Below are positions 1 to 9,271 of a stretch of DNA of 64,000 nucleotides, in pieces (the stretch's first letter is position 1; the number at the start of each line of letters is the position of its first letter). The DNA is taken from positions 4,092,001 through 4,156,000 of the forward strand of contig OZ251530.1 of the NCBI GenBank assembly GCA_965243095.1, read 5' to 3'. Source of the stretch: VXYL01 sp965243095 (GTDB lineage: Bacteria; Pseudomonadota; Gammaproteobacteria; Pseudomonadales; Azotimanducaceae). A program made the position numbers and the translations under genes. Under the pieces are notes generated by a model. It saw only the letters and a list, made by a program, of their open reading frames with translations. It was not told the DNA's origin and made no database searches.

Positions 1-1789
<1,789 letters not shown>

Positions 1790-1936
1790 GTCGCTCAAGG
1801 TATCTGTTCCTCGCGGGACCGCGCCCGATGCTCTCGGCCGCCTAGCCCGTGCGCCCGCAAACGCGGACTTGGTGTTGGCGGTCGCCAAGCATACACGAAA
1901 ATCAAGGCGATTCGGCCATACCGGCGCGGCCGTGCT

Positions 1937-1984
1937 GGGAGCGCGGGCGTCTCGCCCGCATGCAGGCGGAACGCCTGCGTTTCC
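1937..1984. repeat. REP-like palindromic element, copy 1
   Basis: A 48-bp element in the 316-bp gene-free interval between ftsH and greA. It holds two adjacent hairpins, GCGGGCG-TCT-CGCCCGC and GCAGGCG-GA-ACGCCTGC. They are flanked by an imperfect outer stem (GGGAGC at the left, near-complementary bases at the right), so it could fold as a branched structure. A second copy lies at 18469-18516 with 4 differences in 48 positions. The rest of this interval shows no gene that I can support. Elements like this are dispersed intergenic repeats in many GC-rich proteobacterial genomes. Whether this one is mobilised by a RAYT-type transposase cannot be judged from the window. Confidence 0.8.
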
Positions 1985-2105
1985 GGCTTGGCACCGGCAC
2001 CGCATACCAAAGATCTGTCGTACACCCTTGCGGCCGACCGGCCAGCGAGCATGAGATGGGGTTGCAGCGGCGAAAAGCAAGGGCGATCGGCGGCGTTGGC
2101 GACGG

Positions 2106-2579
2106 CTACAGGTGTTCGATTGCGTCGATCTCGTACTCGCGCGTGCCTTGCGGCGTTTGCACCACCACCGAATCGCCCTCCCCGCGCCCGATCATGGCGC
2201 GCGTCAAGGGGGAAAAGACGGAGATCTTGCTTTCCTTCACATCGGCTTCGTCCTCGCCGACGATTTTGTAGCGCACGCTGGCGTCCGTCTCGACATCCAT
2301 GAGCGTGACCGTCGCGCCGAACACCACCTTGCCGCTCGGCTTGACGCGCGTGACGTCGATCACCTGCGCGTCGCCCAGCATGGCCTCGATCTGCCGCACC
2401 CGCGCCTCCGTCAACGCCTGCCGATCCTTCGCCGCGTGGTACTCGGCGTTCTCGCGCAAGTCGCCGTGCTCCCGCGCCTCGCCGATGGCCTTGGATATCC
2501 CCGGCCGCACGACGTTCTTCAAGTGATTGAGCTCTTCGCGCAGCTTGTTTGCGCCTTCCACGGTCATGGGCGTGGGCAT
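2106..2579 (-). CDS. greA: Transcription elongation factor GreA
   Basis: Rescues backtracked RNA polymerase by stimulating cleavage of the nascent transcript. At 157 residues it matches the usual length of 157-158. The chosen start MPTPMTVEGANKLREEL is the classical GreA opening; an upstream extension in the same frame would add 51 non-homologous residues. The N-terminal coiled coil carries the conserved acidic tip segment (EHGDLRENAEYHAAKD, residues about 40-56). The C-terminal FKBP-like domain follows, including ISVFSPLTRAMIGRGEGD. In many gammaproteobacteria greA lies close to ftsH, as it does here. The upstream region (2580-2840) is shared with the divergent sspB-like gene and must hold promoters for both. 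Confidence 0.97.
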   Translation of the reverse strand: MPTPMTVEGANKLREELNHLKNVVRPGISKAIGEAREHGDLRENAEYHAAKDRQALTEARVRQIEAMLGDAQVIDVTRVKPSGKVVFGATVTLMDVETDASVRYKIVGEDEADVKESKISVFSPLTRAMIGRGEGDSVVVQTPQGTREYEIDAIEHL

Positions 2580-2801
2580 GTTTGCGACTCCTGTTCGGGC
2601 CGGGCAGCACCAAAGCGCAAGGGCGAGGTGCCGCCCCGCACCATCAGGCGCATCATTCGCCAGCCACGGCGCGAATGTCAACCACCGAGCGTCGTTGGTT
2701 GATCGGGCGCATTGTCGACAGGTTGACCGCAACGGTCACACCGCTGTTCCGCGCTTCTGCGCCACCGCGCAAGTGGTGTATAAAATTGACGCACTCGGTG
2801 C

Positions 2802-2830
2802 TTGACATCGCCAAAAAGGCCCACTACTGT
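2802..2830 (+). promoter_or_regulatory. Candidate sigma70 promoter for the sspBCD-like operon
   Basis: A perfect -35 hexamer TTGACA (2802-2807) is followed by a 17-bp spacer and the weak -10 TACTGT (2825-2830). Transcription would start near 2837, only a few bases before the ATG at 2841. I see no Shine-Dalgarno sequence upstream of that ATG, so the transcript may be leaderless or nearly so. The region is AT-richer than its surroundings. The call rests on sequence match only. Confidence 0.45.
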
Positions 2831-2840
2831 ATATCCTAAC

Positions 2841-3836
2841 ATGAAACTGAACCCCGCAAAAGTCTCGTTCGGGCGCCATGAGTCCTTCCCGCTGCGTTTC
2901 GGCTGGATCACCAAGGGCTTGGCGGCGCTGAAGGACAACCCGGACGTCTTCGCCAGCGAAGACGCCACGGTGACGCTTGGCGTCGGCAAGAACATGGTGG
3001 CCGCCATCCGCTACTGGCTGCTGGCAACGCGCATGGCGCAGCGCACCGCGCGCCGCGGCTTGGCGCGAACCGCCATCGGCGAGGTGCTTTTCCCGGACGC
3101 GCTGGACGCCGAGGGCGGCGACCGCTACTTGGAGGACGACGCGACCATCTGGCTGTTGCACTGGCTGCTCGCCACCAATCCCACCGAGGCCACCGCCGTG
3201 TACTGGTTCTACAATCACTTCCACAAGCCGGAGTTCGTGAGCGACGAGGTGTTCGCGGCGCTGCGCGAGTTCGCGCGGCAGAGCATCACGGCGAAGGCCG
3301 CCGCCACCACGCTGCGGAAGGATGTCAACCTCGTGCTGCGCATGTACGCGCAATCGCGCGGCGGCACGCGGTTGCTGGCCGAGGACGCGCTGGATTCGCC
3401 CTTGGCCGCCCTGCAACTGCAGGAGCGCTTGGATCAGCACACTTGGCACGCCCCGCCAACCGACCGCGAGGAGATTCCGTTGACGGCCTTCGCCTACGCG
3501 GTCGCGGACGTGTTCGCCCACGTTGGCGCGGAACAGCTACCGGTGGAGCAGCTAATGTACAGCGACCAAGAGCACTGCGCCCCGGGATCGGTGTTCCGCC
3601 TGACGGAGAACGGCTTGACCGACAAGCTCGAAGCCCTGTGCGAGGCGTACCCTAGCGTGCTGCAACTGAACCGCACCGCGGGCCTCTACCAACTCTACAA
3701 AACCGGCCCGCTCGACGGGCTGCGCATCTTGGAAGATCACTACACACTGGCGGCCGGCAAGCCCGCAAAGCGCGGATCGAAGCGCAAGCGCCGTACCGGC
3801 ACCAAGCCAGCAAACCAGACGAGGGCAGCGGCATGA
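2841..3836 (+). CDS. sspB: DUF4007 protein, SspB-like component of a DNA phosphorothioation system
   Basis: A 331-residue protein that opens MKLNPAKVSFGRHESFPLRF, the characteristic start of the DUF4007 family. SspB of the single-strand phosphorothioation system SspABCD is a nicking protein reported to belong to this family; it prepares DNA for sulfur insertion. The segment FGRHESF...GWITKGL and the later aromatic-rich WFYNHFHKPEFVSDEVF fit the family. The C-terminus is a basic tail (KRGSKRKRRTGTK) that could contact DNA. The start at 2841 was chosen because homology begins there; a 13-residue in-frame extension upstream overlaps the -35 hexamer. The stop overlaps the start of the next gene (ATGA), so the two are probably translated together. 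Catalytic residues for nicking cannot be assigned by eye. Confidence 0.8.
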   Translation: MKLNPAKVSFGRHESFPLRFGWITKGLAALKDNPDVFASEDATVTLGVGKNMVAAIRYWLLATRMAQRTARRGLARTAIGEVLFPDALDAEGGDRYLEDDATIWLLHWLLATNPTEATAVYWFYNHFHKPEFVSDEVFAALREFARQSITAKAAATTLRKDVNLVLRMYAQSRGGTRLLAEDALDSPLAALQLQERLDQHTWHAPPTDREEIPLTAFAYAVADVFAHVGAEQLPVEQLMYSDQEHCAPGSVFRLTENGLTDKLEALCEAYPSVLQLNRTAGLYQLYKTGPLDGLRILEDHYTLAAGKPAKRGSKRKRRTGTKPANQTRAAA

Positions 3837-6800
3837 GCCTGGCCGACCGCATCAAGGTGAAAACCTGCTACACGCGCTCCACCAACGTCGAGCGCGACAG
3901 CGGCGCCGTCGCCACCATCGCCGCCTACCACCCCACCACCCGCGGCGTCGCGCTGCTGGAAGACGTGGCCGCCGCCTTCGGCAAAGGCAACCAGCCGCGG
4001 GCGTGGAGCCTGATCGGCCCCTACGGCGCCGGCAAGTCCACCTTCGGCGTATTTCTGCACGCGCTGCTCGGCGGCAAGGACTGCGCCGCAACCGAGGCGG
4101 CCAAGATCCTCGGCAAGCAATCGCGCCGCTTGGCCACCCGCTTCCGCCGCCAGAAGCCGTGGTGCCGCGTGGTGCTCACGGGAAGCCCCGAACCGCTCAG
4201 CCGCCGCTTGCTCACCGCCCTAGACGCTGCGGCAAGCGCGTTCTGGCAAGGCCGCCCCGGCGGCAGACCCCGCGTTCTGAAGGACATCCACGACGCTGCC
4301 ACCCAAAAGACGGTGCCGGAACGCCACATTCTGGCGCTGATAGACGCCCTGCAAGACGCCTTGGAGCGCATCGGCGCCGGCGGCCTGCTGTTCGTGATAG
4401 ACGAACTCGGCAAGTTCTTGGAGTTCGAGGCGCGCCAGCCCACGGGCCACATGGGCAGCACCTACCTGATGCAGGAGCTTGCCGAGCGCACCTACTTGGG
4501 CCGCAAAGCCAACTTGATGCTGTTCGTGCTGCACCATCAAGCCTTCGACATGCACGCCCCCGGCATGGGCGATTTGCAGAACGAGTGGGCGAAAGTCCAA
4601 GGCCGCTTCCAAACCGTCTCCTTCATCGAGACCACCGAACAGACACTGCGCGTGCTCTCCGACGCCTTCGAGCACGACCTTACCGAGCAGGAGCGCAACG
4701 CCATCTGGCAGCGCTCCACCCAGTGCGCCACGGCGCTGGCGGACGCCAACGCCCTGCCCCTTGGCCTTGAGGCGAGCGCCGCAACCGAGCTCTTCACCGC
4801 CTGCTACCCCATGCACCCGGTCGCGCTGCTGGCGCTGCCAATCCTGTGCGTGCGTTTCGCCCAGAACGAACGCACGCTGTTCGGCTACTTCGGCAGCCAG
4901 GAACCCAACGGCTTCCAGAACGCGGTGAAACGGCTTGAGCGCTTTGGCGAGCGCGTGCCGCCCGCCGGGGTGTACGACTACTTCATTGAAGCGCAGCCGC
5001 CCTCCTTCGCAACCCCGCTGGCGCAGCGGACGTGGGCAGAGGTGGTAACGGCGGTGGATGGTGCCGCCCGCGAGGAGGAAAAGCGCACCGCCGGCACCGG
5101 CGACCAAAAGGCGGACTTGGTGGCCATCGCCAAGACCGTCGGCCTGTTGAACTTGACCACCGGCAACGAGGCGATCCCCGCCTCGGAAGCCGTTCTGCGC
5201 CAACTGGACACGCCGGACGACCTGCTGCAACAGACCATCGCAGCAAGCATGGACGCCTCCATCCTGCAGTACCGCAAGTTTGCGGACGAATACCGCGTGT
5301 GGCAAGGCACGGACTTCAACATCGACGAGCACATCGCCCGCGAACGCGACAAGCTCGGGCGCATAGACCTTGCAAGCGTGATGACCGAGCGTGGCGAGAC
5401 GGCACCCATCGTCGCCCGTCGCCACTCCATCGAGACCGGCGCGTTGCGCACTTTCGAGATCATCTACGCAGACGCGGAACATCGGGCACCAAGCGAAGGC
5501 CGCGGACTCAAGCCGCGACTGGTGTTCTTCCTAGCCGAGAGCCGCGCCGACGAGGCCACCTTCCACGAGGCCCGCAAGAGCGCCCAGACGGGCGAAGTGT
5601 GGGTGCTGCACCGGGGCGGAACAGGACTGCGAACTGCCATCGTGCAGGTGCTGGTTATGGCACGGGTGCGGGACAGACTCCCAGCAATCGAAGCCGATGC
5701 GGTTGCGGTTCGGGAGGTGGAGACTTACTGCCGAAAAGCCAAGGTGGCCGAGCGGCAAGCCCTAAGCACCTTGTTCGGGGACCCGTCTGCCTCGAGTTGG
5801 TATTGGAAAGAGCAGCAGTTCGACATCCCCGACCGAAGGACCCTGCAAAGTGTGCTCTCCGACATCATGGACGAAGTGTATTGGGCATCGGCAAAGGTTC
5901 GCCAAGAACTCATCAATCGAGACAACCTTTCGCCCCAAGCCGTCGCGGCGCGGAACAAGCTGTTGCAATGCATGTTCGATGGCGCTGACCACGCCGCTCT
6001 TGGTATTCCCGGCTACCCGTCGGAGAGGGCGGTATACCACGCTGTGCTCGAAAAAGGGGAACTGCACGGGCAAGACGAGGCGGGCAAGTGGGTGTTCCAG
6101 CGCCCGTCCGCCTCGGACCCGCTCAATCTCGGCCCCACGTTGCAACGGCTGGATGCGCTATTCGAGGCGTCTGAAACCGATCCCGTATCTGCACAGCAAC
6201 TGATGGGCGACTTGGCGGCGGCGCCGTTCGGCGTCAAACCCGGCCTGTTCTGGATACTCTTGTTGCACTACTACCTGTTGAATCGAAACGAAATCGTCTT
6301 TTTTGACGAACACGGGTATTCGCCAACACTGACATACGAAACGATGCGACGGATGCTTGCTCGGCCAGCCCACGCAACCTTCCGACACTTCCGGTCGCAA
6401 GGGACCCGCACATTGTTCGACGAGTACGGCAACGCGCTGTTCGGCCGATCGCGGGACTCCTTGAGCGCTCTTGACATCGCCCGGCCGTTGATCCGGTTCG
6501 TTTTCGGCTTGGACGACTACTCGCTTAAGACGAAACGCGTATCCGAGACCGCCGCGCGTGTGCGTCAGGCAATACGAACGTCGAAGTCTGCGCAGCAGTT
6601 GGTCTTTCACGATCTTGGCAACGCCTGCGGCTTGGGCGAAGACGCGGAACCGGCCGAATTGGCAAGCACCGTTGCACAAGCCCTCCGCGAACTGGCCAAC
6701 GTGCGCCCAACCTTGCTGGACGACATGCGCACGGCCGTCGGCGCGTGTTTCAGCGCTGTGGTGGGTGCCGATTTGCACGAACTACGCGATGCTGCCCGGT

Positions 6801-7267
6801 CGCAATGCAAGGAACTTCCCCAGTACCGGTGCGATGATGGGTTCAAGCACTTCATCGCCGCGGCCGGCGCGAAGGGGAAACCGGATGACGAGTGGTTTGA
6901 AGACCTGCTGACGGTGCTTGGCGACGGGCCATCAACCGCTTGGGAGGATGGCGCCGAAACGGTGGTCAAGGCCAAACTCGCGGTCTACGCCGAGTCCCTC
7001 CGCGATTGGCAATTGCTGAAGAGCAGCGAAGACGCGCTTGCGGCGGGACAGGACGAAGCTGTTGAGTTGGTTCTGCTGAGCATCAAGAGAACCGGCCGTG
7101 GCGCCGTGAGGGTCGTCGTCCCATGCGCGACGGCACCCAGCAAGCAGTTCGTCGAGTTGGCGGATGCCGTCAAGAAGGTGGTCGAGAGCGTTGATGAGAA
7201 GCATCGGCTGGCACTCTTGGCCAGTGTTGTTGACGACCGCATTGGAGACACCGAGAACGTACATTAG
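3833..7267 (+). CDS. sspC: Large P-loop ATPase, SspC-like component of a phosphorothioation system
   Basis: A 1144-residue ATPase. Walker A is GPYGAGKST (residues 62-70), followed by hydrophobic Walker B LLFVIDELG (185-193) and a long C-terminal region with no motif I recognise. Large ATPases of this kind sit between sspB and sspD in known Ssp loci, and ATP hydrolysis is thought to drive sulfur incorporation. The N-terminal segment also resembles the BrxC/PglY ATPases of BREX systems, the main alternative. The neighbours (DUF4007 and a PP-loop sulfurtransferase) and the absence of PglZ/PglX favour the Ssp assignment. It starts inside the sspB stop codon. Its own stop lies within a perfect inverted repeat (7258-7273). 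Confidence 0.75.
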   Translation: MSLADRIKVKTCYTRSTNVERDSGAVATIAAYHPTTRGVALLEDVAAAFGKGNQPRAWSLIGPYGAGKSTFGVFLHALLGGKDCAATEAAKILGKQSRRLATRFRRQKPWCRVVLTGSPEPLSRRLLTALDAAASAFWQGRPGGRPRVLKDIHDAATQKTVPERHILALIDALQDALERIGAGGLLFVIDELGKFLEFEARQPTGHMGSTYLMQELAERTYLGRKANLMLFVLHHQAFDMHAPGMGDLQNEWAKVQGRFQTVSFIETTEQTLRVLSDAFEHDLTEQERNAIWQRSTQCATALADANALPLGLEASAATELFTACYPMHPVALLALPILCVRFAQNERTLFGYFGSQEPNGFQNAVKRLERFGERVPPAGVYDYFIEAQPPSFATPLAQRTWAEVVTAVDGAAREEEKRTAGTGDQKADLVAIAKTVGLLNLTTGNEAIPASEAVLRQLDTPDDLLQQTIAASMDASILQYRKFADEYRVWQGTDFNIDEHIARERDKLGRIDLASVMTERGETAPIVARRHSIETGALRTFEIIYADAEHRAPSEGRGLKPRLVFFLAESRADEATFHEARKSAQTGEVWVLHRGGTGLRTAIVQVLVMARVRDRLPAIEADAVAVREVETYCRKAKVAERQALSTLFGDPSASSWYWKEQQFDIPDRRTLQSVLSDIMDEVYWASAKVRQELINRDNLSPQAVAARNKLLQCMFDGADHAALGIPGYPSERAVYHAVLEKGELHGQDEAGKWVFQRPSASDPLNLGPTLQRLDALFEASETDPVSAQQLMGDLAAAPFGVKPGLFWILLLHYYLLNRNEIVFFDEHGYSPTLTYETMRRMLARPAHATFRHFRSQGTRTLFDEYGNALFGRSRDSLSALDIARPLIRFVFGLDDYSLKTKRVSETAARVRQAIRTSKSAQQLVFHDLGNACGLGEDAEPAELASTVAQALRELANVRPTLLDDMRTAVGACFSAVVGADLHELRDAARSQCKELPQYRCDDGFKHFIAAAGAKGKPDDEWFEDLLTVLGDGPSTAWEDGAETVVKAKLAVYAESLRDWQLLKSSEDALAAGQDEAVELVLLSIKRTGRGAVRVVVPCATAPSKQFVELADAVKKVVESVDEKHRLALLASVVDDRIGDTENVH

Positions 7268-7357
7268 TGTACGAAAAATACAGCAAAAACAAAGTCTTGC
7301 GTACAGCAAAAGAGTCTGCCACTATCGATCCCACCATGCGGTCGTGGGAGGAACGAC
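7258..7357 (+). promoter_or_regulatory. AT-rich gap with inverted and direct repeats between sspC and sspD
   Basis: A perfect inverted repeat CGTACA-TTAG-TGTACG (7258-7273) spans the sspC stop codon. It is followed by a direct repeat of TACAGCAAAA at 7279-7288 and 7302-7311. The AT-rich tract contrasts with the GC-rich genes on both sides. A strong ribosome-binding site GGGAGGA sits a few bases before the GTG start of sspD. This may be an internal promoter or operator that lets sspD be expressed separately. No clear -35/-10 pair with good spacing was found, so the regulatory role is inference. Confidence 0.35.
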
Positions 7358-8167
7358 GTGAGCATCGCCAATGAGCACCCCACTGCGGTGCAAGTCAAGC
7401 CCGCTCGGCACATATTGGGCTTGTCGGGTGGCAAGGACAGCGCGGCCCTCGCCATCCACCTCAAGCAGCAAGGCCGCGATGAAGGGATGGAGTACTTCTT
7501 CTGCGACACCGGCGCTGAGCTCACAGAGGTCTACGACTACCTCGACCAACTGGAAGACTACCTCCAAAAGCCCATCGCACGCTTGAGCAGCAACAAGCAC
7601 TTCGACCACCACCTCAAGCGTTTCAACGGCTTCCTCCCGTCCGCGCACGCCCGATGGTGTACGCGGGTGATGAAGCTGGAACCTCTGGAGGCGTTCGTCG
7701 GCGACGATCCGTGCGTGAGCTACGTTGCCATCAGAGCCGACGAGCACAGGCAGGGGTACATCAGCCACAAGCCCAACATCAGCGCCGTGTACCCCTTTGT
7801 GGAAGACGGCATCGTCCGAGCAGACGTGTTTCGCTTGCTGGAAGAAACCGTTGGCGTCCCGGCGTACTACGAATGGCGCAGCCGCTCCGGCTGCTACTTC
7901 TGCTTCTTCCAGCGCCGTGACGAATGGGTCGGGCTGGCGGAGCGTCATCCGAGCTTGTTCGCCCGCGCCAAGGAGTACGAGGGCGTCAACCCGGACACCG
8001 GCAAGCTGTTCACATGGGTGCCCGGCGCCACTTTGGACGAAGTGCTCGCGGACGCGAAGGCGATAAAGGCAGCCGCCGCGGCTAGACAACGGGGTGTCGC
8101 TTCTTGGCAGCAACGGGTTGCTTCGTTGGAGGACGATGACGACAGCTGCCTAATCTGCACCTTGTAG
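7358..8167 (+). CDS. sspD: DndC/SspD-like PP-loop sulfurtransferase (phosphoadenosine phosphosulfate reductase family)
   Basis: A 269-residue protein of the PP-loop ATP pyrophosphatase superfamily. The signature SGGKDS is at residues 23-28 (HILGLSGGKDSAALAIHL). Cysteines at 101 (RWCTRVMK) and in the pair C179/C182 (SGCYFCFF) are candidate iron-sulfur ligands, as in DndC. In phosphorothioation systems this enzyme activates the DNA backbone with ATP and passes sulfur from a cysteine desulfurase. It starts with GTG behind a strong Shine-Dalgarno GGGAGG. No cysteine desulfurase (SspA/DndA) gene lies in the window, so the housekeeping IscS may supply sulfur, as in some Dnd systems. A plain PAPS reductase of sulfate assimilation is unlikely given the neighbours. 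Confidence 0.85.
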   Translation: MSIANEHPTAVQVKPARHILGLSGGKDSAALAIHLKQQGRDEGMEYFFCDTGAELTEVYDYLDQLEDYLQKPIARLSSNKHFDHHLKRFNGFLPSAHARWCTRVMKLEPLEAFVGDDPCVSYVAIRADEHRQGYISHKPNISAVYPFVEDGIVRADVFRLLEETVGVPAYYEWRSRSGCYFCFFQRRDEWVGLAERHPSLFARAKEYEGVNPDTGKLFTWVPGATLDEVLADAKAIKAAAAARQRGVASWQQRVASLEDDDDSCLICTL

Positions 8168-8208
8168 GCCAGTTGCGTTAGGGGTTAGGCTGCGCCTCGT
8201 ACAAGAAC

Positions 8209-9177
8209 GTGCGAGGTGGCGTCATCGCGGACAACATCGAGGAGCGGTTCGAGCGCCTCCGGGTTTGGAGCGGCAATGACCGGCGTGCGCCGCACAAACC
8301 TCTGCTGGCTCTTTGGGCCATCGGACGCTGCCTGTCCGGTGCCCAGCAAATGGCACCGTTCTCCTTGGTCGATCAAGATCTGCGAGATCTGTTGAGGGCG
8401 TTCGGCCCGCACCGCAAGGCCATCCACACTGAGTTTCCCTTCTGGCGGCTGCGCAACGATGGCGTTTGGCGGCTGGATCGTCCGGAGCACGTCAGCACCA
8501 CAAAGAGCGGCGATGCCCACCGGTCAAGTTTGTTAGACGGCGATATCCATGGTGGCTTGTTGGAGGAGGACTACGCCGCCTTTCGAGCCGACCCGCCATT
8601 CGCTCGGCAGGTCGCGGACATGCTCATAGAAGCCCACTTCCCCAGCAGCTACCGCGACGACATCCTGCGTGCGACGGGATTCGTGGGGGGCAGTCGAGAG
8701 CCGCCGCATACCCGGCCAGCGACACCGGAAGTGAGGGATGCCGACGAATATCAGAACAAATACCAGATTGCGCGGCGCCGGAAGCGGCATCCTGATTTCC
8801 GGCCCGCGGTACTGAGCGCCTACCACGACCAATGCGCGGTGTGCGGGTTGGACATCCGCTTGGCCGGCCAGCCGATTGCGGTTGAAGCCGCCCACATCCA
8901 CTGGTTGAGGGACGCGGGGCCGTGGGAGGTCCGCAATGGCCTCGCACTCTGTGTGCTGCATCATCGGCTCTTCGACCGCGGCGCATTCACCGTGATGGGT
9001 GACTACCATGTGGTTGTGGCAACGCAAGTCGATGGCCTTGGGTCCCGCGACACCCTGACGCGCTTCAATGGCCAACTCTTGCAGATCATCCCGACACGCC
9101 CCGATCTGCGACCTGACAGCCGATACTTGGGCTGGCACGCTAGGGAGGTCTTCCGAGAACCGGAAGCGCTAGCGTAG
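8209..9177 (+). CDS. HNH endonuclease with N-terminal sulfur-binding-like domain (ScoMcrA-type)
   Basis: A 322-residue two-domain protein. Residues about 10-165 carry features of the sulfur-binding domain of phosphorothioate-dependent Type IV nucleases: RRAPHKPLLALWAIGR, then EFPFWRLRNDGVW. Residues about 205-262 form an HNH nuclease fold with a zinc pair C209-x2-C212, AHIHW (229-231), N243 and the H251-H252 pair in VLHHRLFDRG. Such enzymes cut near phosphorothioated DNA. Here the gene directly follows the modification genes, so it may be the restriction arm of the locus. SspE or SspFGH fills that role in described systems. The start is a GTG at 8209, the only in-frame start that keeps the domain whole; the ribosome-binding site is weak. 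The link to sulfur sensing is inferred from motif resemblance. Confidence 0.75.
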   Translation: MRGGVIADNIEERFERLRVWSGNDRRAPHKPLLALWAIGRCLSGAQQMAPFSLVDQDLRDLLRAFGPHRKAIHTEFPFWRLRNDGVWRLDRPEHVSTTKSGDAHRSSLLDGDIHGGLLEEDYAAFRADPPFARQVADMLIEAHFPSSYRDDILRATGFVGGSREPPHTRPATPEVRDADEYQNKYQIARRRKRHPDFRPAVLSAYHDQCAVCGLDIRLAGQPIAVEAAHIHWLRDAGPWEVRNGLALCVLHHRLFDRGAFTVMGDYHVVVATQVDGLGSRDTLTRFNGQLLQIIPTRPDLRPDSRYLGWHAREVFREPEALA

Positions 9178-9195
9178 CATTGGCGCAAGCCCGCG

Positions 9196-9238
9196 TTGGG
9201 CGACTACCCAACATTGGCCAACTACCCAACATTGGCCA
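9196..9238. repeat. Two tandem 18-bp repeats with overlapping hairpin, upstream of the ImmA-like gene
   Basis: ACTACCCAACATTGGCCA occurs twice head to tail (9203-9220 and 9221-9238). The first copy also pairs with the sequence just before it: TTGGG (9196-9200), a CGACTA loop, CCCAA (9207-9211). Each unit contains TTGGCCA. The block ends about 34 bp before the ATG at 9272, where an operator would be expected. An XRE or ImmA-linked regulator binding here is plausible but unproven. Confidence 0.6.
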
Positions 9239-9271
9239 AGGACGAGTGGCCGCACGGTATAGAGAGGATCT

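Noticed and set aside
3833..7267. Interpretation of the island as a BREX system
   Set aside because: The large ATPase resembles BrxC, but PglZ, PglX, BrxL and BrxA/B are absent, while DUF4007 and the DndC-like gene fit the Ssp layout.
2841..8167. Interpretation as a classical Dnd double-strand phosphorothioation system
   Set aside because: No DndB, DndD, DndE or DndFGH homologue is seen; only the DndC-like protein is shared between the two system types.
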